Below, in pieces: positions 44,731 through 55,894 of a DNA stretch of 64,000 bases. The notes below the pieces were generated by a model, which was not told the DNA's origin, searched no databases, and saw nothing but the letters and a program-made list of their open reading frames with translations. The stretch comes from Cladophialophora immunda (Eukaryota; Ascomycota; Eurotiomycetes; Chaetothyriales; Herpotrichiellaceae), in assembly GCF_000835495.1 (NCBI RefSeq), contig NW_015622543.1:5258619-5322618 (forward strand), in the 5' to 3' direction. Made by a program: the position numbers and the translations under genes. Numbering within the stretch: the first letter of the stretch is position 1; each line of letters starts with the position of its first letter.

Positions 44731-44942
44731 GGCCAAAACACCCGTATAGAGAGACCAGTCCAAGTCAAGCGAAAGGAGGGTTAGTTACACCTGCTCCATA
44801 GCCTCATTTTTCCGTGCGTACGAATGAATAGGGATAACCCTCCAAACATCCCGCAGGATGATATTCCAGTGTGCAATGTCTTCCCACCTCGAGTCTTGCT
44901 TGCAGCTTACGATCGAACAAATTATGCCGCCGCTCGCTCGTT

Positions 44943-47877
44943 CTACATCCACGACTCGGCCAGAGTGATCTGCCGCTCCAACTCCATCCAGTCGGTTTCC
45001 GCCACGCCGGTGAGGGTCAGGTCAGTATTGCAGTAGAGAGAATACAGATCGTGCGTGTTTTCGCCCTGGAAGAAGTCATTGAGGCCCATGTCGCCCATCG
45101 AACCAGGCGCGGTTTGCGAGGGAAATGGCTCGGCGGACAGATCGATATTCCAAGTGTTGCTGCTGAGGTCGCCATCCCTCTCTCCGTCCGCATCTGAATG
45201 CCGATACCTCATCCTGGAGGCGCCGGGGCCCTCGTGCGTCGTTGGCGTAGCAAGCACCGGGCCGGCGGAGACGGGAAGGAACCTGGCCTGAACTTCCGGG
45301 AAGGAAACGGCGGTGTCGGTCCTGCCAGGTCTGTTCGAAGAGGCCTTCTCTCCGTCAAGGGTCGCCGTCGTCTGGTCCGTAGAGATGCCCAAGCACGCGC
45401 AGATCTGGAGCACATCGGCACGGCGGTTCTCGGCGGCTTTGTTCCCGTTCGCGACGAGGTAGTCGAAGATTTCCACCGCGCCGAGGACACCCGTGTGAAG
45501 ATCAGGCTGCCGGTCGGTATCCGCGAAGATCGCTTCGGCCAACACAAACACCAGAGCGATGGAGAACGTCGCGTCGATGTCGAAAAAGCTAAATTTCACT
45601 GGAGGCACTCAGTCAGGAAGTGGATGCGGGAATAAGTATCTCTTTCTCCAGGGGGGGAACAACGTACTTATGAGATCGGCCTTCTGAAGCCGGCGAAGGA
45701 CCACAAGCCCTCGCTGGGCGCCGTCGATGCACATCTCTGTGAACTTGTCGACCATCTTCGTCCGCGCTATGTTTTGGTTTCCAGCCTTGTCTAGGCGGGC
45801 CTTGGCTAGATGGAGCAGGGTCGGCCGGGTTGCAAGGATCATGGCCTAGGTAATAATAATGTCTCAGGGTATGGAGCAGTGGGCAATCATCGGGCCCCCT
45901 AGTTCTCAAAAGACACGGACTCACCTGGTACAAGGTCAACTTTAGAGACAGCTTGGAGCGAGACATGCGCGGGCTATCGGAGTGATACGGCAGTGCTTCC
46001 TGGTCCACTTCGCGGGATATCTGAACCAGGTCGACGAGTATTTGCCGCACGGCCGCGGTGAAGGCCTGCTCCGACTGATTTTTCTGAGCATAGATGGCTG
46101 GCGAAGAACGGTCAGCATGTCCTTTTGACGACCGAGGGCAATCTGCTTTGCGCCACATGTGTTTTCTCGACTGACTTTGCATGATTTGCCCGGTAACCTT
46201 TGCAGTCCGAATATTCAGGTTCATGGAGACTGGGGAACAGAATCCCGGCGACTCGGTCGGTAGCTCGACCAGGATCACATCGTCTTGGATCGTCGTTGGA
46301 TTGCCCGTGGCAGCGGCAAGTCTCCTATGTTCGCGGGATGAGCGAGAGCAAAACCCATGTGCCGATGAAGGACAATACCGGTCTTGCATGTACACCGACC
46401 ACCACAGGCGATTCCGATGCGTCTTCTCGGACCGGATCAAGCCCGAATATCCCGTTTCTCGATATATGCCCAGCGACAGAGCGACGCGAGCAGCTACACC
46501 GGCCTGGTCAGTTCGTCAGTCATCGTGATGGACGCCGTGGGGATGACAGAGCCGAGGGACCGTCCTCACGTAGATGTAAGCGTCATTTCTTTGATCGGCA
46601 CCTTGCAGATAGAACGTCAACAGTCCGAGAATCTCCAGGCCCACGGTGCCTGTGGTTCGCAACGAAGCGACGTCTGGCAGCCGCTTCATCGCCTCGGTGT
46701 AGAACTGTTCTCCCGGAAAGCCCTCGCCGCCCTCTGCTTGGTTCTGCAACATTTTCCCAACGGCGAAAATCAGGAGGATCTCGACATACCATAGGTCTTC
46801 GGTGTCGATGTTGATGTCATGTCCCTCGTACATCAAAGCGAGGCGGTCTGAAAGCGACCGCGGTTCAAATAGATGACAGTACTCGCCGACCGACAGGACA
46901 ATGGAATCCAGCAAGTCCTGCGCTTCTTGCTCGTCCGGCCACTGGAGCTCGTGCGGATGGTCGTGGCCACGGGGCCGGCGTATGTGGAAATTCCACGCGT
47001 TATCTGAAGATCCGATCACGTTCGGGAGCGGGCGAGAAGAGATAGATGCCCGGGCCGACTTTTGATGGAACACCGTCTTGATGTGAGAGCTGAAATTCAA
47101 GCTGGACGATAAGACGGTTTTGGATCCGATCGCTAGAGGGCAAGGTTATGAATTCAGTCAGCTTCTGAAAGTGGCTTGCAACGGCCCGCGGAATCTGGCA
47201 TACGAGAGACGGTTGAGCATTCGCTCGCAAACTCCCCGCCATCGTGTGCGCCGCCCAGAGTATCGACAAGGCCAAGGCCAAGGTCACTGATTGCATCGTC
47301 TTCCACCATCTGCGGCTGACGGCCTCTGTCCTCTTCTGCTCTTCCAATGGTCGCCGCAAGGCCGTACCCATGTTTGCTGGTGTCGGCGTTGACTGTAGAG
47401 AAGTAAGCGATTGTTTATCGAGTCACCCAGTTGCAGATTACTGCAATCAGCTTGCACTGGAGTTCCGCCGCCATTCGTCGCCGCGATTCTCTCCAGGTCC
47501 TCTACATAGCTGTACAAATGTAGGTATCAGGTCAGGATCAGCGAGAGGTAACGGAGAAGGCTATCGTGCGACATACGCGACAGAATACAACTTCCTCTTT
47601 TCCACTTCGGGAAACAGACAGTGCAACGACCGCTTCGAACAATATTGACATGGCTGGCTGCCGGAGCATTTGACCTTTTTGTCCCGACAGGCGACGCATC
47701 TGCAATCCCGTGGTGGTCAGCGAACCTCCTCCACCAGTCAATGGTCGAAAAGGTAGATAGATTCACGTACGCTCTCGGAATTCTTCCGGTCTCTGCTCCG
47801 GATAGGTAGGATGAACGCTTGACGCGTTTAGCGGCTCGGGTGCCGGCATCCGCAGATGCAGAGTGGCATTCGGCCAT
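44943..47877 (-). CDS. Zn(II)2Cys6 transcription factor
   Basis: Fungal binuclear-cluster activator, nuclear. Ten-exon model: 47877-47771, 47699-47577, 47509-47442, 47392-47204, 47132-46570, 46503-46379, 46324-46176, 46097-45925, 45845-45668, 45607-44943; 779 aa. The zinc cluster is split by intron 1: Cys37, 40, 47, 53, 56 and 63 in the order CVACRDKKVKC...PC..C......C. A short coiled region (YVEDLERIA) and an acidic linker follow. The fungal-specific TF domain spans exons 5-9: LFEPRSLSDRL, YVEILLIFAVGKML, YIYAGVAARVALSLGIYRE, LWWSVYMQDR, PTTIQDDVILVELP. The donor of intron 4 (GTATGC at 47203) is the least certain; another in-phase donor lies 26-30 nt downstream. It sits in the middle of the metabolic genes it probably controls. 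Confidence 0.88.
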
Positions 47878-48288
47878 TGCGTTGGACGAGAAGAAAAGGT
47901 TCGTGACTGGCAAGTGCAAATCTGTAAGCCTCGTAATGAAAAAGGGAATCGCAGGCCACTCCCGCAGTCACCGACGCATGGGGGAGCTGTCAGAGATGTC
48001 GTGGTGTAGAGCATTTATGTACACCACGGGCCAGACCTAAATACCTAGGTAATCGTTGCGGGGTTCAGCGCGGGAACTTGACTTCAATCTAGACTACATA
48101 TGTGAATCTAGATCCGGTACAAGACTTGTGTTGAACACTATAATGGAGCGGCTAACATGGAATAATAGTAAAGGCTACTGTCGCTGTATCGTACGGTGTA
48201 AAGCGATTAGAAGGAAATCGAAAAGCATGCGTGGGATCTCACTGTTGTATAGAGAATGCAGTGAATGTCGGGTATATTTACACGTTTC
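47878..48288. other. intergenic, promoter of the regulator
   Basis: 411 bases between two minus-strand genes. No distinct motif seen. Confidence 0.5.
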
Positions 48289-49256
48289 TCACGCCACCCT
48301 TGCACCTGGGCAATGCCAGTCAACCTTCAAGATCTTCCCATCAATACTACTGGTCATAAAGAGTGTCTTGTTCTCCGGCCCGCCAAAGGTACAATTTGTA
48401 ATAAAGGACTTCTTCTCCTCCCCTCGAATCGACATGAGCGGGATTCCACGTTCGTCCACAACAAACACCGTCCCTAAGCCAGGCATGCAAATGAATAGAT
48501 TGCCTTCTTGGTCGACGGCCAATCCATCCGGTCCCGACATGCCAAATCCCTGGAAGAACACGCCCACTTTGGTCACGGTGCCGTTGTCGTGGAGTGGCAG
48601 ACGCCACACCTGGTTTGCCCGTGTCATAGCCACGTAGAGGACCTCCTCATCGGGCGAGAGCACCAGCCCGTTCGGCGACGCCCCGTTGTCCACCAGGCAG
48701 TCGAGTTTCTTGTCCGGGGAGTATCGATACACTCTCCCCGTCGGATCTGTCATGCCGGTTTGACCCTGGTCGGTAAAGTATATGTTGCCTTTGGAATCCA
48801 CGATCAAATCATTGGGGCCTTTGAACCTCTCGAGATTGCGTCGGGTGAGATGGGGAACCACGGTATTGTCTTGCGGGTCGAAAAGCATGATGCCCTATAA
48901 AGTTCGAGGGTTAGCTGGGAGGCCTTTGAGAAGAGGTACGTCGAACTTGCATGCTTGTAGTCGGCGACTACCATCCTCCCGTCGGACAACAAGGCCAGAC
49001 CATTCGGCTCACCGTCCCACCGAGCAGAACATTCAGCGTGTCCATCTGGGCTGATCTTGAGCACCCGCCCGAAAGGAATGTCGACGACATAAAGATTGCC
49101 TTGCTTGTCGACGAGGGGCCCCTCGAGGAAGATATCATCCACTTTCGACTTCGCAGCCGCCAACCATTCAGTTGATTCTCCCACGCATCGTAGGGACTTC
49201 GGGATTTCACAGTAGACCTTCGCAATGATTGTCTCGGGCGGCGGATAGAAATTCAT
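48289..49256 (-). CDS. SMP-30/gluconolactonase family lactonase
   Basis: Calcium/metal-dependent six-bladed beta-propeller that opens sugar lactones. Exons 49256-48951 and 48894-48289; 303 aa. The intron 48950-48895 (56 nt) begins GCAAGT, i.e. a GC-AG intron; no GT donor in this stretch keeps the frame, while the GC donor joins DYKH to GIMLFDP exactly as relatives read. Family motifs: FLEGPLVDKQGNLYVVDI (metal Glu), GEPNGLAL, FKGPNDLIVDSKGNIYFTD (metal Asn), SPNGLVLSPDEEVLYVA and GPDGLAVDQEGNLFI. Usual length. Its product would be the open sugar acid that feeds a dehydratase/aldolase route. Confidence 0.92.
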
Positions 49257-50262
49257 TGTCTACACGAGGGGTGCCCTTCTAGTGATTGTCTTCAACAGAA
49301 TACTTTTTGTTGAGAGGGATGAAAGTTGAACTTCTTGGTCAGGGGCATCATTAGAGGCAGAAACCAACCCCAGAATCTGTTGTATCTAATGCTGCAAAAT
49401 TGATGTCCGACTTCCAACTGCATTTTCAACCGGTTTCTCATCCCGAATGTCTTTCTCGAAGCTATCAGCCGCTGCTGCTACATTCCCCCCATGGAAATAA
49501 AAGTGGGAACTCGTCCACGGACAATGTTGCCGAATGGGGTTGGGTTGCCATAGCAGCTCTCCGGACGGTGCGATGTCTTCGGAGTGGATGGACAGCCGAA
49601 GAGAGCTCGTGAGTGGTGTCTACTTACTACGGACGATCTCATGTTAGTGGGACTTGGAACTTGTCCCCGATGGCTGGCGAGGCAGAGGTTCTACAGGCCG
49701 AGGTTCCCGAGAATCGGGAATACGAGATCCACGATCCCTCGGAATGGGGGACTCGTGCAGACGCTGGTACTGTATCTTGCAAACAAATTATACTGGCTCG
49801 AGAGACACTTCGAAATGGGCAGATCAGCTAGCCACTACACAACCGCCATTGTGACACTTTGAGAATGTGATTGACATTCCTTCATGATATGATTATTGAT
49901 GTGGTTAAAACGTCTTTGCGAGATGGGAGTGACCGAAGGTGAGGAAGAGGGTATCGCACGATAAAACCCTTGGCTTTTACTGAGGCATATATCCTTCCTA
50001 TGGAGTGAAAAGGGTTTGAAACAGGCACAATATCATCGTTGGCGGACAGAGGGACACTAAATTTGTAAATCTCTCGTATGTACATGGTAGTTGGCTGTTG
50101 GAACAAAGTCCGTGGCCAAAGCCGGAAAGGTAAAGATATGAATGGCCTCCATCGAGAATGCCAAAATATGATCGCAGCTCAAGTTTCTGGTGGAGAACAC
50201 ACGTTGGTTTCAGTGGTAAGTCGTTGTCAGTCTCTCTTGAAACACAGAGCACACCTTCCGCC
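49257..50262. other. intergenic, promoter of the lactonase
   Basis: 1 kb upstream of the lactonase and downstream of the permease (both minus). The only notable element is the palindrome at 49704-49720. Small frames are unsupported. Confidence 0.55.
49704..49720. promoter_or_regulatory. perfect inverted repeat TTCCCGA-GAA-TCGGGAA
   Basis: Seven-base arms, three-base centre, 448 bp upstream of the lactonase ATG. It contains CCG-N5-CGG, the half-site spacing style of Zn(II)2Cys6 dimers. Confidence 0.55.
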
Positions 50263-52534
50263 TCAGTAGATATAACGAAATTGTGGGTTCTGATCGAAGC
50301 ACGGCTTTGTTAGTGCCCTGAAGGGAAGATGCAGTGATGTGGAGATCAAGAGCAGAGAATGCGACTTACCAGTTTATCCGTCATGTCATCGTCGTACGCA
50401 TGGTCGAAACCTTCCGTGATACCTGCTGCGTCGCGCTTGCGATTGTCTCGCTTACAGACGTAGCGATAGGTCAACGTGAGTATCACACACATGATTGTTG
50501 CCACCACAAGAAAGATAAAAGCAGGGGCGTAGCCTGGAGCGTCGTTCGCTTTGAAAGTCCTAGTGCAAATAAGCGTCAAAGACATACTTGGGGGCAACTG
50601 AAGTCGGTGACAACTATGCGATACTCTGAGGAAAGCAATCTGCCAGTGGAGAAAGACTTACAACGGTCCAGCGAGGCTTCCACAACAATAACCGGTGAAA
50701 ATGGCCGCAGCAAAGACTGTTCGTTTCGTGTAGCCGCCGCAATTCGCAAGGGTCAAAGCAAGTGCAAGACAGTATGTTCCGCCAAAACACGGAATCACGT
50801 AGAGAGCGAACAGCAAAGGTCCGGTTTGACTGCGTGGTAGAAGCCATAGCAGCAACCCTCCCACAAAGACAGGGATTTGGAAGACGACCATCATGATGCA
50901 TCTCAAATTCTGGGTGCGATATGTGACGTATGCGCCGACAAGTTCAACTGTTCCGATCACAATCCCAGTAGGACAGGAAATGAGCAGCGAGTGGAGTGAG
51001 TCGAATCCCAAGCCTACTCGGAAAATATGCATCAGTATCAACGAACAGATCGGACCCGCGTATGTAGGAAGGACAAAACACAAGAAGATGTGCCGGTGGA
51101 TGTGAGAAATATGTGTCTCCTTACTGTTGATAATAATCGGTGTCATCTAGAGTAAATTCTTGTGTCAGCTTGAGATCTACGTAGAGAATGTGCAGGGCGG
51201 ATGGAGAATAGCAAGGATGAAAATGGTTCGACATACCGTGGTGTAAGCACCACTGCCCACCATGACAAAGAACGCAATGAAGAACATCAACCAGAATCGA
51301 ACGTCCTGGAAGGCTTCCATCACCTGTTCTTTTCTCCAATGTTGGTCGCGCACTCCAGAATTGTTGGTTCGTAGACGGGCAATGGCAATGTATCGCTCCC
51401 GTGCGTCGAAGCCTCGAGCGCGCAGTGGGTCGCCGGGTAGGAGGAACCAGACAATAAAGGACCAGAGCATGGTAAATGCTCCAGCAAACAGAAACATGTA
51501 TTGCCAGGATTTCAAGGATCCTCCTTTTATCTGGCCGATGCCGTAGTTGATCAATGGCGCAAAAAAACCGGCGTAGCCGCTCGAGCACCACCAGATCTGG
51601 GAGATTGTCTGTTAGCACTGCCTGTTGCGACGGGGGTAAAGGATGTACGACTTACACCTATGCGAAGAGCTTGTTCCGCTACATGAGCAAGGGTACGAAT
51701 GTCAGCACTCGAGCGTTTTTTCCCTCTTTTCAGCAGAACGGATTTGGAAGGGCTACCCACACTTGGTGTACCAGGATCCAATGATGAGCATGCAAAGAGG
51801 GGACAACCCTCCTTCCAGAAATCCGAGAAATACCCTCTCAGTCACCAGCCCCTGGAAGTCCGTACAAACGATAGACAGCGTCAAGCAGAGGCCCCAGGTC
51901 AGGATCAAGCACGCTGCTACGCGTTCGACGGGGTAGAGCTGGCCGAGCAACGAAGCCGGATAAGATCCACAGAAGTAGCCAATGTACAGAAAGGCAGAGC
52001 ACATCACATCTGTCGTTTCCCGAGGCTGTCAGCAGCGTTCTCACAAAAAGGAGGCGCCTAGTAGCAAGAAACCTTCGTACATTGATTTCCAGTGAGGTGG
52101 AGATCCTGCACAATGCCAAAAATTGCCTGTGATGAATGTGTCAATCGCACAGTTCCATACCAGTGTTGATGTTGGTGCATGCTCACCGTTTGACCGAGCA
52201 CAGTTTTGTCATAAGCCTGCAAAGGATATCTGTGATGAAGACCAAAACAGTCAGCGACAGCACCATCGAACCTGGCATTTCAATGGGAAGCAAGTTACAC
52301 TATGCAGAGGATCCAGAGAAGTCGACGGTCGATCTTTCGAACGAGAGCTTTTTCTTCCTCCGGATCCCAGATGTCGGACCCGTGCGCTTGTTCGAAAATC
52401 TTGACAACCTCAACATCAGGATTAGCGTCGAGGACCTGAAAGTCGGTCTTTCGTGCGGAGTCAGAATTCTCAAGCATCTCGACTGAGCCAATGTTCTTGC
52501 CCTGCGCTTGGGTTGAGGTTGCAGCAGCTGCCAT
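50263..52534 (-). CDS. MFS permease, Dal5/anion:cation symporter type
   Basis: Plasma-membrane permease of the fungal allantoate/vitamin/organic-acid family. Ten exons: 52534-52299, 52229-52187, 52126-52081, 52009-51761, 51678-51656, 51596-51237, 51146-51125, 51016-50662, 50559-50370, 50289-50263; 516 aa. Exons 5 (23 nt) and 7 (22 nt) are microexons. Family signature: a hydrophilic N-terminus ending RKIDRRLLWILCIVYPLQAYDKTVL, YIGYFCGSYPASLLGQ in TM2, GFLEGGLSPLCMLIIGSWYTKSEQALRIG, an IWWCSSGYAGFFAPLINYGIGQI helix, a cytosolic loop, then TM7-12 and the tail LNPQFRYIY. About 12 membrane segments are expected. It is divergent from the dehydrogenase at 53079 and probably imports the cluster substrate. 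Confidence 0.92.
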
Positions 52535-52754
52535 GTTGGTTCGTAATGAAGGACTGCAGAGATGTGCTGGTGCCCTGGCGTTGATGACCGGGTTCGACAG
52601 ACGGAGAGACTGACAGAGACGGGGGCAATAGGAAGCTGAAAGCAGAAAACATCAAAGAATACATCCTCTCTTATGTTAGCCGAGCGCTATATCTTCCACA
52701 ACCACCCAACCTGCATGTGGGAGGTTGGTCCGGTGTGGAGTGATAATCCGGGGT

Positions 52755-52958
52755 ATGGAGATGAGGTCTAGGATTCTAATTTTGCCCTCGGACACGGAAG
52801 CCGAGATCCTGGGAGCCATTTCCGAGGATGTCCAGAAGGGCGGGCTCGCCATTGCAACTGGCCCAATCAAGCATTGCGGTTGGGAAACCAAAGCCCTGGA
52901 AGCTGCCTGGACGGGAAGAACTGAAGGCTTCAAAAAGGTTGGAGAGTACAAGCGATAA
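52755..52958 (+). CDS. possible small protein, 67 aa, unknown
   Basis: Begins at an ATG and ends 120 bases before the dehydrogenase ATG, on the same strand. The translation has an even, protein-like composition (ILILPSDTEAEILGAI, then IATGPIKHCGWETKALEAA, ending GFKKVGEYKR) instead of the Ser/Arg/Pro bias of by-product frames. I do not recognise it. It may be a real small gene, a relic of a larger one, or an upstream frame in the dehydrogenase leader. Confidence 0.3.
   Translation: MEMRSRILILPSDTEAEILGAISEDVQKGGLAIATGPIKHCGWETKALEAAWTGRTEGFKKVGEYKR
52787..52805. promoter_or_regulatory. inverted repeat CTCGG-N9-CCGAG
   Basis: Holds CGG-N9-CCG, an inverted spacing used by Zn(II)2Cys6 regulators. 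It lies 292 bases upstream of the dehydrogenase ATG and inside the small open frame. Confidence 0.4.
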
Positions 52959-53078
52959 GTCCAAGCTCGAATGCATCTGTTTTTGATGAGTGGCTCGGCA
53001 GTCTAAGATACATTTCATTCGTTCAGACAGACATACCTACACAACTAAAGCAAGCAACCGGTTTTTGGGTCCTCCAAC

Positions 53079-54702
53079 ATGACTCTCACCCTTACAGAAG
53101 AATATCATAACACGGCCGTGGTGCTGTCTGCTATAGACGATCTCTCCATCAAGCTATGGCCGTTGAATGTTCCAACTTCTCAAGGTCAGCCTTTGCTTCC
53201 TGATGGTCACGTCTTGGTCAGAGTCAAGGCTACAGGAATCTGTGGTTCTGATGTAAGTACCTATCGAGGCTGTTCTCGCTACGAAACACCCTGATTCCAT
53301 AGTTTTAGCCCGATGACGGCAATATCTACAGATTTATCTTTGACCTTGATGACAGGATAACTGATAATGCATGGTGCCGACTCTTAGATTCACTATTGGA
53401 AACACGGTCAAGGGGGCGGGCCACACAAAGTCACGAAGCCCTTTGTAGTCGGTCATGAATGTGCTGGAGAAATTGCGCTGGTCGCTTCCGACGTCTTGGA
53501 CTGGAAGAAGGGTGATAGGGTGGCGATCAAACCGGCCGCCCCCTGTCTACAGTGAGTACAATCTTGTCTTCCGGCGAGATTTAACACCCACCCTTGGCTA
53601 CATGAACTAACGACTTGGGAAGATGCTCCGACTGTACGAGGGGCAATTCCAACCTGTGTCCCAAGATGATACATTTCGGTTCTCCCCCCTTCGACGGCTC
53701 GGCAATGAAATTCAAAGTGGTGCCTCGTATACAGCTGGCGAGACTCGCCCCAGACGTGACTTGGGTGGAAGCCGGAGTCATCCAACCGCTGGCCATTGCG
53801 GTCCAGGCCACACGCCAAACTGGCAACTTTGCCCAAAAGGCAGTCATCATCTTTGGTGGTGGGTTCATCGGGTCTCTGCTTGCTTTCATCGCAAAGGCGT
53901 AAGTCAACTTCTTTTTATGTTAGTTCATCTTTGATCTGTCTCTAGCAATCTCGCCAGAATCTAACACCACTTTGACCAGATACGGCGCAATAAAAGTTGT
54001 GATTGTTGAGAAAGAGGAACACCGAGCACAATTTCTCCGGGATCATGTCACGAAACATGTGTTCGTTGACCCTCCACGGGATCAGTCTGAGGAGGTCGAT
54101 GTCTATGCTGAGCGTCTAGCGAGGCTGATTCTGGAGAAACACCCCGACCTAGACAGAGGATTCGATATTGTCATTGATGCATCAGGCTCTGAAGAGTGCA
54201 TGAATATGGGTATCCGGGTTGCCAGGCCTGGCGCTACCTGTGAGTCCGAAAAAAAGCGCGAAACAAAATGACAAGATGCTAACTCATTCACGAAGATGTC
54301 CAGCTGGGTATACGTAGTGCCAGAGATTCGCCCCGCATACCAATGATGATCGTACTATCGAGACAACTGACTCTTCGAGGTGTGTATTACCACTCTTTCC
54401 CTTACCCTTCCTTTTCCTATCCAGAGGCGCTTTTGAGAGAAACATCTCACCAATTTCAATGGCCAGGGAGCTCGCGATACACTGCCGGTTGTTTCGAAGA
54501 TGCGGTGAGCCTGATAGCACGGGGTCTGATCCCTCTAAAGGATCTGATTACCCATGTCTATCACATCGAAGATAGCGTCGAAGCATTTGAAACAGTACAC
54601 CAGCTCCAGGACAAACAGGGAAACAAATGCCGGAAGGTTGTCATTCTCCATGACCGTCAGGATGTGAAAGACTTTTGGGCCATTCGAGATCGATCCTTTT
54701 GA
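53079..54702 (+). CDS. zinc-dependent medium-chain dehydrogenase (sorbitol/xylitol type)
   Basis: NAD(P)-dependent polyol or sugar dehydrogenase. Exons 53079-53252, 53388-53551, 53623-53898, 53980-54239, 54296-54379, 54467-54702; 397 aa. Catalytic zinc ligands are visible in GICGSD(I)HYW and GHECAGE; the structural zinc lobe CLQCSDCTRGNSNLC has the C-x2-C-x2-C-x7-C spacing. The Rossmann glycine motif is FGGGFIG, and ECMNMGIRVARPGATYVQLG follows as in polyol dehydrogenases. C-terminal LRGSSRYTAGCFEDAVSLI is restored across the last intron. Typical length is about 350-380, so it is slightly long at the linker RDHVTKHVFVDPPRD. It is divergent from the permease, consistent with shared control. 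Confidence 0.92.
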
Positions 54703-55894
54703 TTGATGCCACAAGCGCAGTGAACCTGAGTCTCATGGTATTCGGCTGCGACAATGGCCTCAGCGTGGGTACCCTCGTAAGTTGATGTAATTGTCTAGAA
54801 ATGTATATAGTCCACGAGAACCTCTTGAGTCGGACCATGCCTTCCATTGGGTCACAAGGCTACGTGTGGCAAGGCGATGTTGAATCTAGCGGAGACAGCA
54901 GTAGTCTAGTGTATTCTTTTACGAAATCGGAAGGCCTGACTTTCATCCGGCTACTCAAATTATACCCTGGGCCCTGTGAAGATCTGGTTCAAGGTACAAT
55001 TACTGAAGGTCTCGATTTCCAATTCTGGCCTTGCCTTCCCATACGTACTCTGGGCAGCATTGTCGATCTCCGCCACAATCTGATTGACAGCCTCGATCGC
55101 ATAGCACGCCGCCGTGAGGGTGAGATTAGAGGCAATCTGAAATGTCGCGTTTGATTGCATCCTCACCATCCTTTTTCTCCTGATGCTTGCTGCCCGCCTT
55201 TCGAGCGGTGAGCTGCATGTTTCCGAGGCGGCTCATACTCTTAGAGGAAGCTAGGGATGATTGACTGTCCGGATAAAGCACCACGAGGTGGCTGTGCGGG
55301 CCGTTGCAAGGGTTGGAAGGTTTGTCGAGGGATGCGGCGTTGGCAGGTTACAAGATCACTGAACGGCCATGGGATGATGAGAGTAGTAATGACAAGTTCT
55401 TCTCGAAGGTAACAACCGATTTAGAGGTTTTCATTCGGCTTTATAGACGCAGCTGGTCGGGGAGTTGTGTTTCGGAAATTGTCCGCACCACCATTAGGGA
55501 CCTGTTTACGACAGCAGTCGACTTGCAGAATATCGTTGTGCGGGCAAATGTCCCTCAACCCTTCTTGCATGCCACAAGGGATGCCGGAGCATTTGTCGGC
55601 CTGACTTATCGGCCTGATTTGGAAGCGTGATCCGTCCGCACAATTACGGGTTGGTGTTGTTTCTAAAGAAGTAATTCCCTTTCACTCTATTCAAAATTCT
55701 CTGGGTATTTATATCAGATGACATTTGGGACACCTTATCGAGTTGTGTATCAACGAATTTATTGGAGGAGTGGCACGTTTAGCTCTCTGAAGGAGTGCAA
55801 TCCAGCTAGAACAACTCCAGGCAAGGCTGCGGCAATTCCTTGCGCTGCCCGAGAAATTTTGGTCTGCAAAAAGAGAAGGCAAGAGGGCTGTACC
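54703..55894. other. intergenic; open frames without firm identity
   Basis: 1.2 kb between the dehydrogenase and the ABM gene. Frames at 54801-55154 and 55304-55630 (plus) are open, but I cannot assign a family. The segment FIRLLKLYPGPCEDLV in the first is faintly like the opening strand of HET-domain proteins, without the rest of the domain. A decayed gene is possible. Confidence 0.35.

Larger units (their letters stand above)
52535..53078. promoter_or_regulatory. divergent promoter region, permease / dehydrogenase
   Basis: 544 bases between divergent starts. It contains an inverted repeat CTCGG-N9-CCGAG (52787-52805) and a possible small open frame, so its coding status is unsettled. Confidence 0.5.

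Noticed and set aside
43261..44763. Minus-strand frames of 161-266 aa under the decarboxylase
   Set aside because: Antisense to an intact ThDP enzyme with all catalytic motifs.
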